A program made the translations under genes and the position numbers. Below, piece after piece: positions 48,101-60,400 of a stretch of 64,000 nucleotides of DNA (position 1 is its first letter; the number at the start of each line of letters is the position of its first letter). The notes beneath the pieces were generated by a model. That model was not told where the DNA came from. It ran no database searches and was given only the letters and a program-made list of their open reading frames with translations. The DNA is from Antedon mediterranea (lineage: Eukaryota; Echinodermata; Crinoidea; Comatulida; Antedonidae). The stretch is from the NCBI RefSeq assembly GCF_964355755.1, contig NC_092670.1, positions 16,739,201 through 16,803,200 on the forward strand, given 5' to 3'.

Positions 48101-50070
48101 TATATGTAAAAACATAACAATTTCAAATACAAACAACAAGGAAGAGCTAAATATAAATATGTAAATCAAAATATGCAAAGTAAATAAATATGTAAAGTAA
48201 TAATGATTTCAAATATGCATACAAATAGTGCAGAATATTTTTAGAATATATTTTTTTTGTAATTTACACGGGTAAGAAAATAATAACTAAAATTTAAACT
48301 AAAAATCAACAAATAAAAATAATAATATATGTAAATCCATAAAAATTTTAAATACAAATACAATCAAAATATGCAAAGCAAATAAATATGTAAAGCAATA
48401 ATATTTCAAATATGCATACAAATAGTGCAGAATATTTTTAGAATAGATTTTTTTTGTAATTTTAACTTGATTTATATAATATAAAATTGTAGGTGTTGAG
48501 ATGACATTTTTTAGCGGTGTTTATGGGACATGCATTGGCAATGTTGCATTCTGGGGTGAAAAGGCTAAAGGTTACATTGGACTAACCGGTACTCTGATTG
48601 GTTGTGGAGAGATCATCGGAGGCGCTACATTTGGAATTTTGGGTTATAAAACCAACAAGCACGGTCGTGATCCTATAGTACTTCTAGGGTATATCGTCCA
48701 TATAATAGCTTTCTATATGATTCTGTTAAATATACCTGGAAATGCACCATTGCACAAGGCTGAAGATAATGCATACATTGAACCAAGGTACTACTACTAA
48801 CTACTTAATTGGACATTAACCACTTAGAAACATGAGAATATGCCCTTCCACTAATTGTGTTTGTCCCCGCCTGCGTGAAATCAAAGCTACGATGTTTGCA
48901 GCACTATTGCGTCGTTGGCTTTATAAGCATCCACAATGGACTCTACTGTTTATATTTAGCTAAGATTAAACAATAGATCGGAATCTCACTGACTACTACT
49001 TATAAAAAGTTTAATTTTGAATGAATTGAAGGCATATAATAGGCATTATGTCACATTACATAAAGCTATCTAAATAAACAGTACATTGAAGGCCAAATTA
49101 CACAGACGAGCAGTAACGGTAATAAAAATATAGAATCTATTGTTTTTGACCATTTACACAAAGCATAGAGTGGACGGGCAGTTTCTGCTGAGAGGATAGA
49201 TACAGATTGTACTTGGGACAAGCTACATGATTTTTTGTCTACTGTTAATACTGCTTGTCTGTTCAAATTAGCATTAACCCCACCCACTTTATTAGGAGCC
49301 AAGAGTATTGTTAATCATGTTGTGTATATCCCCAGCTAGCTACAACATATTTTGCATTTCAGCATTGGTGTTGGCTTGTTGTGTGCTTTTCTGTTAGGAT
49401 TCGGTGACAGCTGTTTCAATACACAAATCTATTCTATTCTTGGATACATGTTCCCAGAAGACAGTGCTCCAGCATTTGCACTTTTTAAATTTACACAGGT
49501 AATCTATGTGTATGCTCATCATGTAACAAAAGTGAATGTGAAATTTAATTTCCATCATAAAGTAACAGTCTATTTTTGTCCACAGTTTAACCTTTGACCT
49601 CTTGTTTACATAAGATAAGATAACTTTACTTCGTCCACAAAACAAGTGGAAATAATGGTGCTTGTCTCATACAAAGATAAAACATAACGGAAAAACAAAT
49701 ATCAAACAATTCTATCCTAAAGTTATTAACATCAATATCAAGTCATAAAGTCAATAATAGACATCATATAATAGAATTATTTCACTTTACTATGCCACTG
49801 TTGAATTTTGCCCAGAAAAGTAATTAAATTAGCTCTTGGTAAAGTGTATGAACCAATGAACACCAACCCACAAGTTTACATCATTAAATTTGCACCTTTG
49901 TTCTCTTCTAGTCTTTGGCCGCTGCTGCTGGGTTCTTCTACAGTAACCATCTTCAACTTGAATGGCAGTTGTTAATACTGGTGATATCCGGAACTCTTGG
50001 AACGATCACTTTCTTTATGGTTGAAAGAATTGCCAGCGAGGCTTCAAGAACATGCTATCGCAAAATTTAA
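45149..50070 (+). CDS. MFSD11: UNC93-like protein MFSD11
   Basis: Complete, 9 exons, about 444 aa (human 449): 45149-45247, 46172-46436, 46839-46994, 47082-47205, 47490-47524, 47975-48040, 48493-48787, 49363-49498, 49912-50070. The N-terminus FNVIILGLAFMFLFTAFQT, then VLWTAQGNYLTINS, SGIFWALLQCSLFFGN, EMTFFSGVYGTCIGN and GFGDSCFNTQIYSILGY match the family along its whole length. It is a multi-pass membrane protein of the major facilitator superfamily. The transported substrate is not established for the family. Exon five is only 35 nt. The second exon's donor (gtctga) is weak. The stop TAA is at 50068-50070, and AATAAA at 50252 or 50263 is a likely polyadenylation signal. Confidence 0.95.
45690..46055 (+). 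mobile_element. L2-like retrotransposon 3' end in MFSD11 intron 1
   Basis: The frame reads VCIFKSRLKAHLFSSGIN, the end of an L2/CR1-type ORF. Two copies of a ccatccccgaaacct...gtccggcggggg segment follow, and then the L2-like tail ggcgctatataaatattg with an (att)n end. Confidence 0.7.
47585..47672. repeat. Dispersed repeat pair, copy 2 (partner at 12395-12490)
   Basis: It contains agtatcataggaacattctg, taatacag and ataacctaacc. Confidence 0.5.
47749..47910. mobile_element. Foldback element, family D, copy 2
   Basis: It begins tattcaccaatcacacttta and ends ttagcctaagtgtgaatggt, the inverse. It lies in the MFSD11 intron before exon 47975. Confidence 0.7.
48050..48450. repeat. Local ~240-bp imperfect duplication in an MFSD11 intron
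   Basis: The text acgggtaag...aataataacta, aaaaatcaacacataaaaat, caaaatatgcaaag and aatagtgcagaatattttta occurs twice, starting near 48038 and again near 48268, about 230-240 bp apart. Confidence 0.65.
49087..49230. mobile_element. Foldback element, family B, partial copy
   Basis: The left end aaggccaaattacacagacg is followed by agcagtaacggtaa. The right terminal repeat is not clear. Confidence 0.6.
49605..49765 (-). mobile_element. Antisense LINE tail fragment
   Basis: The stretch ataagataactttacttcgt, ccacaaaacaagtgg and gcttgtctcatacaaagata looks like an inverted non-LTR 3' end. Low confidence. Confidence 0.4.
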
Positions 50071-53000
50071 CTTGATAGACTATAACATCGAAAATAGACA
50101 ATGCAATAAGGGTTCTTGCTAAATATGCTACCAGAATACAGTTGTACAAGATGGAGCCTATTTTTCATTGACTTGTGCCAGTGTCTCCCTCTTATGGCGG
50201 CATATTGGAGCGTTACTAACCTTTGGTGGTGTCTGAACCTTAGAATTAATTAATAAAGGCTGAATAAAATCGTGCTACTGTACTTAATTATCGACCTTAT
50301 CGATAGGATATTCTTTAAACAATTTAGACAATGCTTTTAAAGGTGATGACATTTACACATAGGCGATCAAAATTAAGAGTATTACAGTAAAAAAATGTAC
50401 AAACTGTTATATTGATAAAAATGTTATGTATATTTTAAAAATTATTTATGTAAAGTAATTATGATTATTATTTACAGATATTTATTAATTGTCTGAATAA
50501 CACTGTATCATGTTAATTACATTTGTTATTTAACTGTACTATATTGTAATTTGGTGATGATAACAATGAAAATGCAATAAAGTATATATGTTGGTTTATT
50601 AAGGCTTTTCCATGTATTATATCTATTTCAACAGCAAACCACTGTGCAAGCTCTCTTGAAGGCATGTTTACTCTCTCATGGGAACCAAGCTTAAGTGTAT
50701 TTTGGATGCATTTGGTGGTGGATTTGTATTCTGTATAGAGACATATCTCTACCAGGTGTTCAGACTGATCAGTTAGTACAAAGTGCAATGATGTGGTCTA
50801 TATTGTAGGTAGATGTAAGTTTAAAGCCTCCATGATGCATGTTGAAATACAAATCAAAACATTAAATCCATCCATCCATGACAGCATCTCATTTTCAACA
50901 AAGCCAAAAGCCTTTTTGTAAAACATTTTTAGATAAATGATAATATTTTACCAAGCACATCACCATTTTCTTTTTACTACGGCAGACAACATGTGCATTC
51001 ATTGATCCGAGAACATTAATGTGTGCCAATTTTACATCACAGTTTGACTTATGTGAACTGAAAGACAATGATTTGATTAACACAGCAGCAATAGCAACAA
51101 CGTTTTAAACAAAGTTTGACATGTTTTTTATTTTTCTAATTACAATTTTAACATTTTTGAATCACAATTTCAGTTTTATGCTATGATACCAAAATATTCA
51201 TAGCTCTCTACAAAGCAAATAAAAAGAACTTAAAAGAAATTACATTTTGTTTACTTTGCTTATATACTTACTCAGTTTAGTTTTGATACCTTTGTCCTGC
51301 AAAATGAAACTAATCATCGGATATACAAAGCAAACGTGCTCAAATGTATTGCTGTGTCAAAGTAATAATAATAATAAATGAAAACTTATATAGCGCCGGT
51401 ATCCTCCACCCATGTGGCGCTTTGTGCATTAACAACGTGCGAGAACATCAGCGAATAGCGACGTCTTTAGGTTGGTCTTGAAACTGTTTAGACTAGTTGA
51501 GCATTTAACTGTTGCTGGTAAGCTGTTCCATACACTTGCGGCCGCAACGTAAAAAAGTGAAGTGAATAAAAAGTGAATGTGGTGCTTAATTAATCTAAGA
51601 ACCTTTCTTAATTACAAATATGTCTTTGTCATCTTCATGTCCAGATACAATATATTACTTTGGATATTCTATAATTAACTATAGAACTTTGCAACAGTCA
51701 CCGTCATAAACTATATATTAATAAAAAGTAGTATATATAAATTCTGTAAATGTGTATATAATGTTATCAAAAGAATAGAAATTGATAAATTAGGCAAAAT
51801 ATTAAATTTATCACAATTCATAATTTTTATACATTTAGTTATTATTGTTTTTAATATAAACATAAAGTTAATTTAATTAAATTCATGTATTGTACTGCAC
51901 TGCAGTATGGAGACAGACTCCATGAATAGTTACAATATACTCTTACCCACATTTTAATTCATTGTATTCAGCTTGCTTCCCAAAATGTACCCAATTATGT
52001 GCATGCCTAATGAGTCCGTGCAGGAATTATTCAGTTAGATAAATGGCAACCAACATAACTAAACAGCACAACACAACATTTAATTGCATAATTGTATCAA
52101 ACTTAAATTTCTACATATTATATCTCAACAGAATTTTATTTAGCTCCTTTATTTAATGACATTTTTTGGTGTGAAAATTCAAAAAATATACGCAAGTTGT
52201 CCAAGTAAGTACCTCCATTTTAACACTGTTCATTAATACAAAAAATATATTTAAAAATCAATTCAGAACAGTTTGATTTGATGGCATGTGCACCTCATTT
52301 CTTATTGGAAAGCCTGCAGAGCTTGGCCTATAGTGTAAGTTACTACTTAAAATTATGTGAAACAATACACAGTGCTATAAAAAATGTGTTTTAGGAAGAT
52401 TTCTTATGTTATTTATGAATTATTATTAATAAAAAAAAACTTAATTTAAAAAATTACCAAATAAAAAAGTGCATGCGATGTTTTAAATAAGAAGGTATGT
52501 AAGAATACGTCTGAGACTAAAATGCTATTTGTATTGTCTCCTTGGAAATGATATATACATCACTGTTCCCAGCAATATAAAATCATTTTATCCTATGTTT
52601 GTTGTTTACCCTTGTATAATAGTGAAATTGCAAAATGAAAAGACTGTGCATTATTCAAACAAATAAGAACATTATTCAAATTAATTGAAATAGAACAAAA
52701 AATTAAATTAAATTTAGTGAATAAATTAAAGAGATACTTACATTTTCATTATAAATACATTATATATTTGAATATAATTAAAATATAATTAAAAATATTA
52801 AAATATAATTAAAAACATAAATAGAAATTCATTTACTTATAAATAGTTTTTGTTTATATCTTATTTATAATTTTAAACTAGAAATATTAAAAATTAAAAT
52901 TATATATAGATTTAGTGAAGCATGAAAGGTAGGTTTTAAAAGTAAACAATTTACAATTGCACAGTTTCACTAGGATTGGGTTTGATTTTTTAAACTGTAA

Positions 53001-53160
53001 CTCATAATTTTTACAGGAATTGCCTAATTTTACCTATATATATGGCAGATAATTTTTAACGACTGAATGTTAAAGCGTACTTTACAATTATTTTAATGGT
53101 TTATTCATAATTATTTTATTATAACTATCCATTTCTACTATTATAGTTGGTGTATCTGTT
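50071..53160. other. Convergent intergenic region between MFSD11 and Cav3
   Basis: It should contain the MFSD11 3' UTR on the left and the Cav3 3' UTR (minus strand) on the right. An antisense L2-like 3' end lies at 51360-51560. The rest is very AT-rich, especially 52400-52900. No gene is visible. Confidence 0.55.
51360..51560 (-). mobile_element. Antisense L2-like retrotransposon 3' end
   Basis: The minus strand reads an AASVWNSLPATVKCS-like peptide followed by SLNSFKTNLKTSLFADVLAR, then ggcgctatataagttttcat and a (tta)n tail. This is the standard end of L2-type elements. Confidence 0.7.
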
Positions 53161-54461
53161 TTATATATTCTGTGAGCCACATTCCTCCACTTGGACTATT
53201 GGTAACCATATAGGAGTAGATAAATGTTCATCATTATCAACTGGAGCAACAGGTTTACTAGGCTCTTGGCAGTCAACATTAGAAGGCCTAGAAGTTGTTT
53301 CTGTTGCAGCTGTTTTACTAGGCTCTTGGTAGTCAACCTTAGAAGGCCTAGAAGTTGTTTCTGTTGGAGCTGTTTTACTAGGCTCTTGGTAGTCGACCTT
53401 AGAAGGCCTAGGAGTTGTTTCTGTTGGAGCTGTTTCACTAGGCCATTGACAGTCCTCGGAAGGCCCAAGAGTTGTTCCATTTGGAGATGGCATACTAGGC
53501 CCTTTGCAGTTATTATCCTTGCTAGAGTTTTCAATGTCATTATTTTGTATCTGTTCTTTTCTTGGTTGCCTAGGTCTTGTTCCTCTGCGAATTAATTTAG
53601 GTGACTGAAAATCAGTGTTGTCAGACTGATTTGCCATTTTGTTTTTCTGTATCTGTTCTTCTTTCGGAGGGGTCGGCCTCGTCGTACTATTGTCACTACA
53701 ATTAATTAATTCTGGTGATAAACAGCCATTACTTTTTTCTAGTTCATTGCTAGAGTTCATAGTATCACTATTTATCAGTTCATTTCTTAGAGGCCTAGAA
53801 TTTCCGTTAAAAACTATGTTAGGCGATTGGCAATTATTGTCCTTTTCTTGCTCATCACAAGAGATCACCAATCCACCATCGCTACTATTCACCTCATCCT
53901 TCTGCGTAGGTCGTGACCCCCTGGCTACCCGTATCGGTGCTGGACTGTCTTTAATCTGTAATTTTTCTTCAGAATTTGATTTCTTTACTTTATCATCCTC
54001 TGTTTCATTCACAGAAAAAATTTCATCACTGATTGAAAAGGCAGCCAAGGGAAGGATTTCGGTTTCGTTTCGAACATTTTTTTGTTCCGTTTTACTATTT
54101 TCTGGTGAAAATACTGGCATATTTTCATCGTCTAATTCTATCAATTTTTCGTATGAACTATCTAACTTTGGATCCGCTAATCGAAGTGTATTTGAAGAAC
54201 TAAGTCTTGTTCTATCGTTTGATTCGTCCGCAGACAACTCAAAATCAGGTTCATCGCTTAACACAATTGCAGGCACCGGAAGAAAGGCATTGTTGTTAAT
54301 CAACTTTTGTTCAGTCATTGCCTTTAGGTCAAGAGATTCATTCGATTCATCATACGATTTCATTTTTTTCCTAGCTACTGGTGTAGGAGACCAGTGTCCT
54401 CTAAATGGGTTAGAGTGACGAGCTTTTTTCCGTAAAGATCGCTGCCTTGGTTTTCTGGTTT
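53161..54461 (-). CDS. Cav3: Cav3 last exon: long repetitive C-terminal tail
   Basis: A 1.3-kb exon with no stops begins [20 protein letters not shown] and ends VEECGSQNI and TAA. It is Ser/Thr/Asn/Glu-rich and probably disordered. Near the end are four copies of a 20-residue unit (core [16 protein letters not shown]; 60 nt). Further upstream lies a looser, roughly 45-residue repeat (for example [12 protein letters not shown] and [12 protein letters not shown]). I cannot match it to vertebrate tails, which diverge quickly. Linkage to Cav3 rests on strand, phase and lack of another start. Confidence 0.75.
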
Positions 54462-57400
54462 CTGAAAGATTAAAAATACACATTTTCCAAGTCAAAAATA
54501 TCTTTAATTTTCAAAATATAGCATAAATGTGTTGTTGTTGTATTTCAACTCAGTGCCAATGTGTGATATCATAATTGCATTTAAATTTGATTGTATCATT
54601 CCTTTCTATTTTATATTTGTAATGTTTTTTATGTGCATTATGTATTTTTATACAGCTTTATATAGTTCTATAGTATTTTTATACAGCTTTATATAGTTCT
54701 ATAGTATTTTTATACAGCTTTATATAGTTCTATAGTATTTTTATACAGCTTTATATAGTTCTATAGTATTTTTATACAGCTTTATATAGTTCTATAGTAT
54801 TTTTATACAGCTTTATATAGTTCTATAGTATTTTTATACAGCTTTATATAGTTCTATAGTATTTTTATACAGCTTTATATAGTTCTATAGTATTTTTATA
54901 CAGCTTTATATAGTTCTATAGTATTTTTATACAGCTTTATATAGTTCTATAGTATTTTTATATTTGAATTTCTTAGTTTTGACTGTCAGGCCTGCAGGCT
55001 GAAGTAATTGAGTTTATTTTGCCATCCATAGCCGGCCGATGACAACATTCTTTTTCTTATCTTGTTTTTAACTGTATATATTTATGAATGAATGAATGAA
55101 AAACACTTGCTCTTTGGTTAAAAGGTCAACCTCCAAACTTTGCAACATTTCATATTTAAAGCCCCCTTCACTACGTTTTTTAGATCTAATTTAAGATCAC
55201 AAACTATATTTAATGTAAAAATAATACTATATGGTCCTATTGCGATAACTTTTTTCGTCTTTAAACGGTTAAAAATGTGAAAAATAAGTCGATTCTAATA
55301 ATTATAGCGGCCCGCTATAAATCCCAAAATGCATTGCGCGCGGATTGATATTTTTGTTTTTCACCTGTAATTTGCCCACTTTTCTATCGATCGTGAGGCC
55401 AAAACAAATGGAAGACTCCTAACTTTTCAGCGAAAATACCGGGTTTTCCCCAATTTGTATTAACGGAGTCTGGCAAAAATAGAAAGACAATTAATGCAGC
55501 AACTATACAACGTCAGGCTAGGTATATAGCTAGCGTATGATGTTCGTACGTTACCGATGTTTACCAGCTAGGCCTACAAAACTAAGCCTAGCTAGGCTAG
55601 GCCTAAGACCGTCCACGAGAGGTCGATCGCCGCGAGCTACTTAGGTAGTGCATTGTTTCTCACTTTTTATCATAATTTACCATAAAACGTACATTTAAGA
55701 CAAGAAATGACATGGTTTAATGTTTTTAAAGTGATATATATGTATTATTTTCCAAAAAACGTCCAAAATTGCAGGGAAGGGGTCTTTAAGTAACTAACCT
55801 GCATTGATCTCTGCTTCTGTAGTTGAGCTGTCATTTTCACAATACGGTTTAAAACTAAATGGTAATGACTGAACACGGGAGACGGGTTGTTTCTGACCAT
55901 AGAGTCTATGATCCTGTAGATTTTCGCTATGACAACTGTAGCTGGTCATACCCATTTCCATACCCTCATTTTCAGTCTAAAATAAAAAAGAAGACAAAAA
56001 AGGTAATTATAAGAATGTAACAAATATGGTGATAACAAACATCCACAATTCTTGAGGAAAATGTTTGTGTGAAGTGGGCTCATTTTTACCAACGTTAGAA
56101 CAAACACATTAAGCTCTGTCTACATCAAACTTTATGTGACAAAAAATGTGCCCTTATATGGACATGATGATGTCATATCACTACCATATTTGGGCACATC
56201 ACACATTATTTTTGTCAAACTAGTTTGCTAGTGTAGACAGAGCTGTAGACAAAAGATGTGACAGTTTCACATTCACTCCTTCATCAAATTTTGAAGCGGC
56301 ATGACGTTTTTAGCTATTTAAAATTGTTTTCCATAGTTCAGTACAAAAAAAAATCGTCTGATGTTTCATAAATATTGCATGATTATGATCTTGTTCCTAT
56401 TGGTGCGTAAATTTCGAATGAACTTTTAGATTATCGTCCTCATGTCTGGCATGTCACAGTAGCTAATAGTAAAGCCTTTCATCTATAGATTTCAAATCTC
56501 AGTTGTGAAACTTTTAACAATTTAAAATTGTTGCCATAAATGAATTGGTAAAGTTATAAACAATTTAATAGTGCATTGCTAAGCTTAAAGTAGATATACA
56601 ATGCATTAATATCATCTATGAATACATATTATTATTATGAATATAGATCACAAATTATGACTATAATTATTTTGCATAGCAGACATGCTAATTATGTTTT
56701 GCATTAGCTTGAAACAATTTATAATATCAAGAAAAGACTATACACTAAAGATACAGGTTATTGAATGTGAGCTTATACAAATAAACAATTTGCTGATATT
56801 AGAACTATAATAATATGAAAAGTACTATATTATAATACAGTAGTAAAGAAAAATAATATGTATTACTTTTAAGTTAATATATTTGTGCATAGGTATAAAA
56901 TATACACAAGGTGTGTATAATCTATTAGTGCATGCAATTGATTTGAACAAAAAATGTTAAAAAAAATGCATTTTGAAAAAAAAAATCATCTAATAAAATG
57001 AAATTCTGTTAAGAGTATATAAATAATTTTTTTAATAAATTGGTGGAAAAGGTGAAAGATATATATAAGAGATAAACTAAAAGTATTATATGATGACATA
57101 GGTGCAGATCTGTAACTTAGAGTACAGGTCAGAGGTTATAAGATGACATGGGTGCAGATCTGTATGTTAGAGTACAGGTGAGAGGTTATATGATGACATG
57201 GATGTGGATCTATATTACTAGGGTACAGGTCAGCTATATATCAGACAAGCTTTATTGGGTTTTGGCACTGACCATATGTGCACCCGCCAAAAATTGTATT
57301 AATGAATAAAAATAACATGTTTTACCAAATGTTTTCTATCATAACCCAGAGAGAGAACGACTTCGGCTGGTGATATAAGCTAATGGACAGAACAAAATAG

Positions 57401-60400
57401 GGAGAAGGCAAACAAAAAACATTAAACAAACATTCATTCATCATTAAAACAATTTAATAAAGGTTAAAGGTTAATTATTAATACTAAAAATAAAGTACTC
57501 ATTTTTCATCAATGTTATTTGTCGAAATTGTTTGTTTACTGTTATTAATAGTATCAACTGATTCATTGTGGTTAGGTTAATTAATGTTCTCTCAAAAAAT
57601 AAATGTTATTTTTTCTATCAAAGTTGAGCTAATTTCACTCTTCCTTGGTTTAGTGTGTAAACAGTAAAGAGTGAAACATACTCTTTTTTGGTTGAGTGTG
57701 TAATCAGTAAAGAGTGAAACATACTCTTTCTTGGTTTTGTGTGTAATGAGTAAAGAGTGAAACATACTCTTTCTTGGTTTTGTGTGTAATGAGTAAAGAG
57801 TGAAAAATACTCTTTCTTGGTTTTGTGTATAATCAGTAAAGAGTGAAACATACTCTTTCTTGGTTTTGTGTGTAATCAGTAAAGAGTGAAACATACTCTT
57901 TCTTGGTTTTGTGTGTAATCAGTAAAGAGTGAAACATACTCTTTCTTGGTTTTGTGTGTAATCAGTAAAGAGTGAAAAATACTCTTCCTTGGTTTAGTGT
58001 GTAATCAGTAAAGAGTGAAACACACTCTTTCTTGGTTGAGTGTGTAATCAGTAAAGAGTGAAACACACTCTTTCTTGGTTTTGTGTGTAATCAGTAAAGA
58101 GTGAAAAATACTCTTCCTTGGTTTAGTGTGTAATCAGTAAAGAGTGAAACACACTCTTTCTTGGTTGAGTGTGTAATCAGTAAAGAGTGAAACATACTCT
58201 TTCTTGGTTTTGTGTGTAATCAGTAAAGAGTGAAACATACTCTTTCTTGGGTTTGTGTGTAATCAGTAAAGAGTGAAACATACTCTTTCTTGGTTTTGTG
58301 TGTAATCAGTAAAGAGTGAAAAATACTCTTCCTTGGTTTAGTGTGTAATCAGTAAAGAGTGAAACATACTCTTTCTTGGTTTTGTGTGTAATCAGTAAAG
58401 AGTGAAACACACTCTTTCTTGGTTGAGTGTGTAATCAGTAAAGAGTGAAACACACTCTTTCTTTCTTGGTTGAGTGTGTAATCAGTAAAGAGTGAAAAAT
58501 ACTCTTTCTCGGTTTAGTGTGTAATCAGTAAAGAGTGAAACATACTCTTCCTTGGTTTTGTGTGTAATCAGTAAAGAGTGAAACATACTCTTTCTTGGTT
58601 TAGTGTGTAATCAGTAAAGAGTGAAACTTACTCTTTCTTGGTTTAGTGTGTAATCAGTAAAGAGTGAAACACACTCTTTCTTGGTTTAGTGTGTAATCAG
58701 TAAAGAGTGAAACATTACTCTTCTGTAGTATAATCAAATATAACAAACATAACAATAACAATGAGACCTAAAAATTAGATGAAAAGATGAGTTTAAGAAT
58801 TAGAAGAGAAGGATAAAGTACCTTAAGGAGTGGAGTAAGAGCTGAAGCTTCTTCCTGCAGAAGAAAAAAAGAATTGTGCACATAACAACAACAGTGAAAA
58901 TAGTGGAGAGAATTATATGCTTCTCATACTAACTTAATTATTGTATAATGCTAGCACACAGGGGTGGATCTAGGATCAAATAGGGCTGCGCTAATAGATG
59001 CTACTAATTAGTCTGTCAAAAAAAGTAGTTAATTTTAGGTAATCAAATTAAGGTGTTTATATGACAAGTTAGAACACCTCTTTTTGTTCTTTAGGAACAC
59101 AGTTATTTATATCTTTTTCTATATTGAAATCAAAATTTAATTTAGCCTACAAATCCTATTTGAACTAAAAGATTATACAGTACAGATTGTCCCATGCAAA
59201 CCTTTATTGTTAAAGTAGGTACCCACAACACATGGGAAGGCATTCCTCTAAAGACATATAGGTAAGTTTACTTTTTTACATTACACACTTACATACTTGA
59301 TGCTAAATTGACTACAAATACAAAACATCCTCATTTCGGGGGGTGATTAAACTTGCAAAAACAAATGTGAAATATTTGATAGAAGAATGTAGAGTGGAGA
59401 AATAAATAGATGACGAAAATAAAGAAGTGACTTGGAGTCTTGACAAGATATTTGTTTAACATTCACACAAGAAAAACAAATGTGCATACAGTAGGTCAAA
59501 GCTCATTGTGCAACAGTGGTGAAATGTACATCTGAATATACTTTAAGTGCATCATTGAGGAATTCCAACATTCCCCACAATAACTATTATGACGTTGGCT
59601 GTACCTAGTATAGATTGAATTTTTCTATATAACTTTTTGGTTTCAACCAAGACACAACACATGGGACATACTGTAGGTGTAACTCATGTAATTTGACCAA
59701 CCATTGATCAATAAATGATGTATTTTTTATCATAATTTATTGTATTAGCAAGCAACTTATAAGCAATACTTAACCAAGTATTATTTAAAGCTTTTATAAT
59801 AAATACAAAATCACATAGTTTCTGCCACCATACATAAAGAGCACCAAAATAAATACAGGGCAAGCTTACAGGAGTATTGAGTGCAAATATCGACAAAAAG
59901 GAATTTTCATTTGTAAATGTACTGTATATGGAGTTATTATAATTTTTATTTAAAAATTCCTTTTTATATAAACAAAATTCAACCAGGGGTGCATGTGTGC
60001 TCTGTACATCATCATATTTATTATACCTTTTTGCTTTGTTCAGAATTATTTTGCGCATCCTCTGCCTGTGATAAAAAGATATTTACAGCATAATTTAACG
60101 AACAAATATTGAGGCACCATGCCAACATGTTTCAGCATCCAACAGATGTTACAATTGTGTTGATAATTTTTTTAACATTAATTAATTTTGAACAAAAGCT
60201 AGTTCACACAGCCATACTTCTGACTGCACATATCGTCAGCACCTATCTTGGTATTCAATATGTTTGTGATAGTAGCATGGTTACTCCTAAACAGTATCAG
60301 TTGTAACTTATCTTAGTGACAGAGGATTTTGAAATAGAATTGTAAAATGTACTGAACTTTAAGCCAATGTCCTATGTGCATTGCTGGATTGAATCTATGG

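Noticed and set aside
53224-54418. Long + strand frames opposite the Cav3 last exon
   Set aside because: Shadow of the minus-strand coding exon; Ser/Phe-rich complement with no splice support.
55570-55605. Cluster of aggcctag motifs as a possible internal Cav3 promoter
   Set aside because: Similar motifs occur near 33870, 43930, 45090 and 45520-45580, and here they fall within an inferred DNA element, so they are probably repeat-derived.
57592-57894. Minus-strand frames with repeated HSLLIT-type text
   Set aside because: Product of the 43-bp minisatellite; the period is not a multiple of three, so the frame shifts with each unit.
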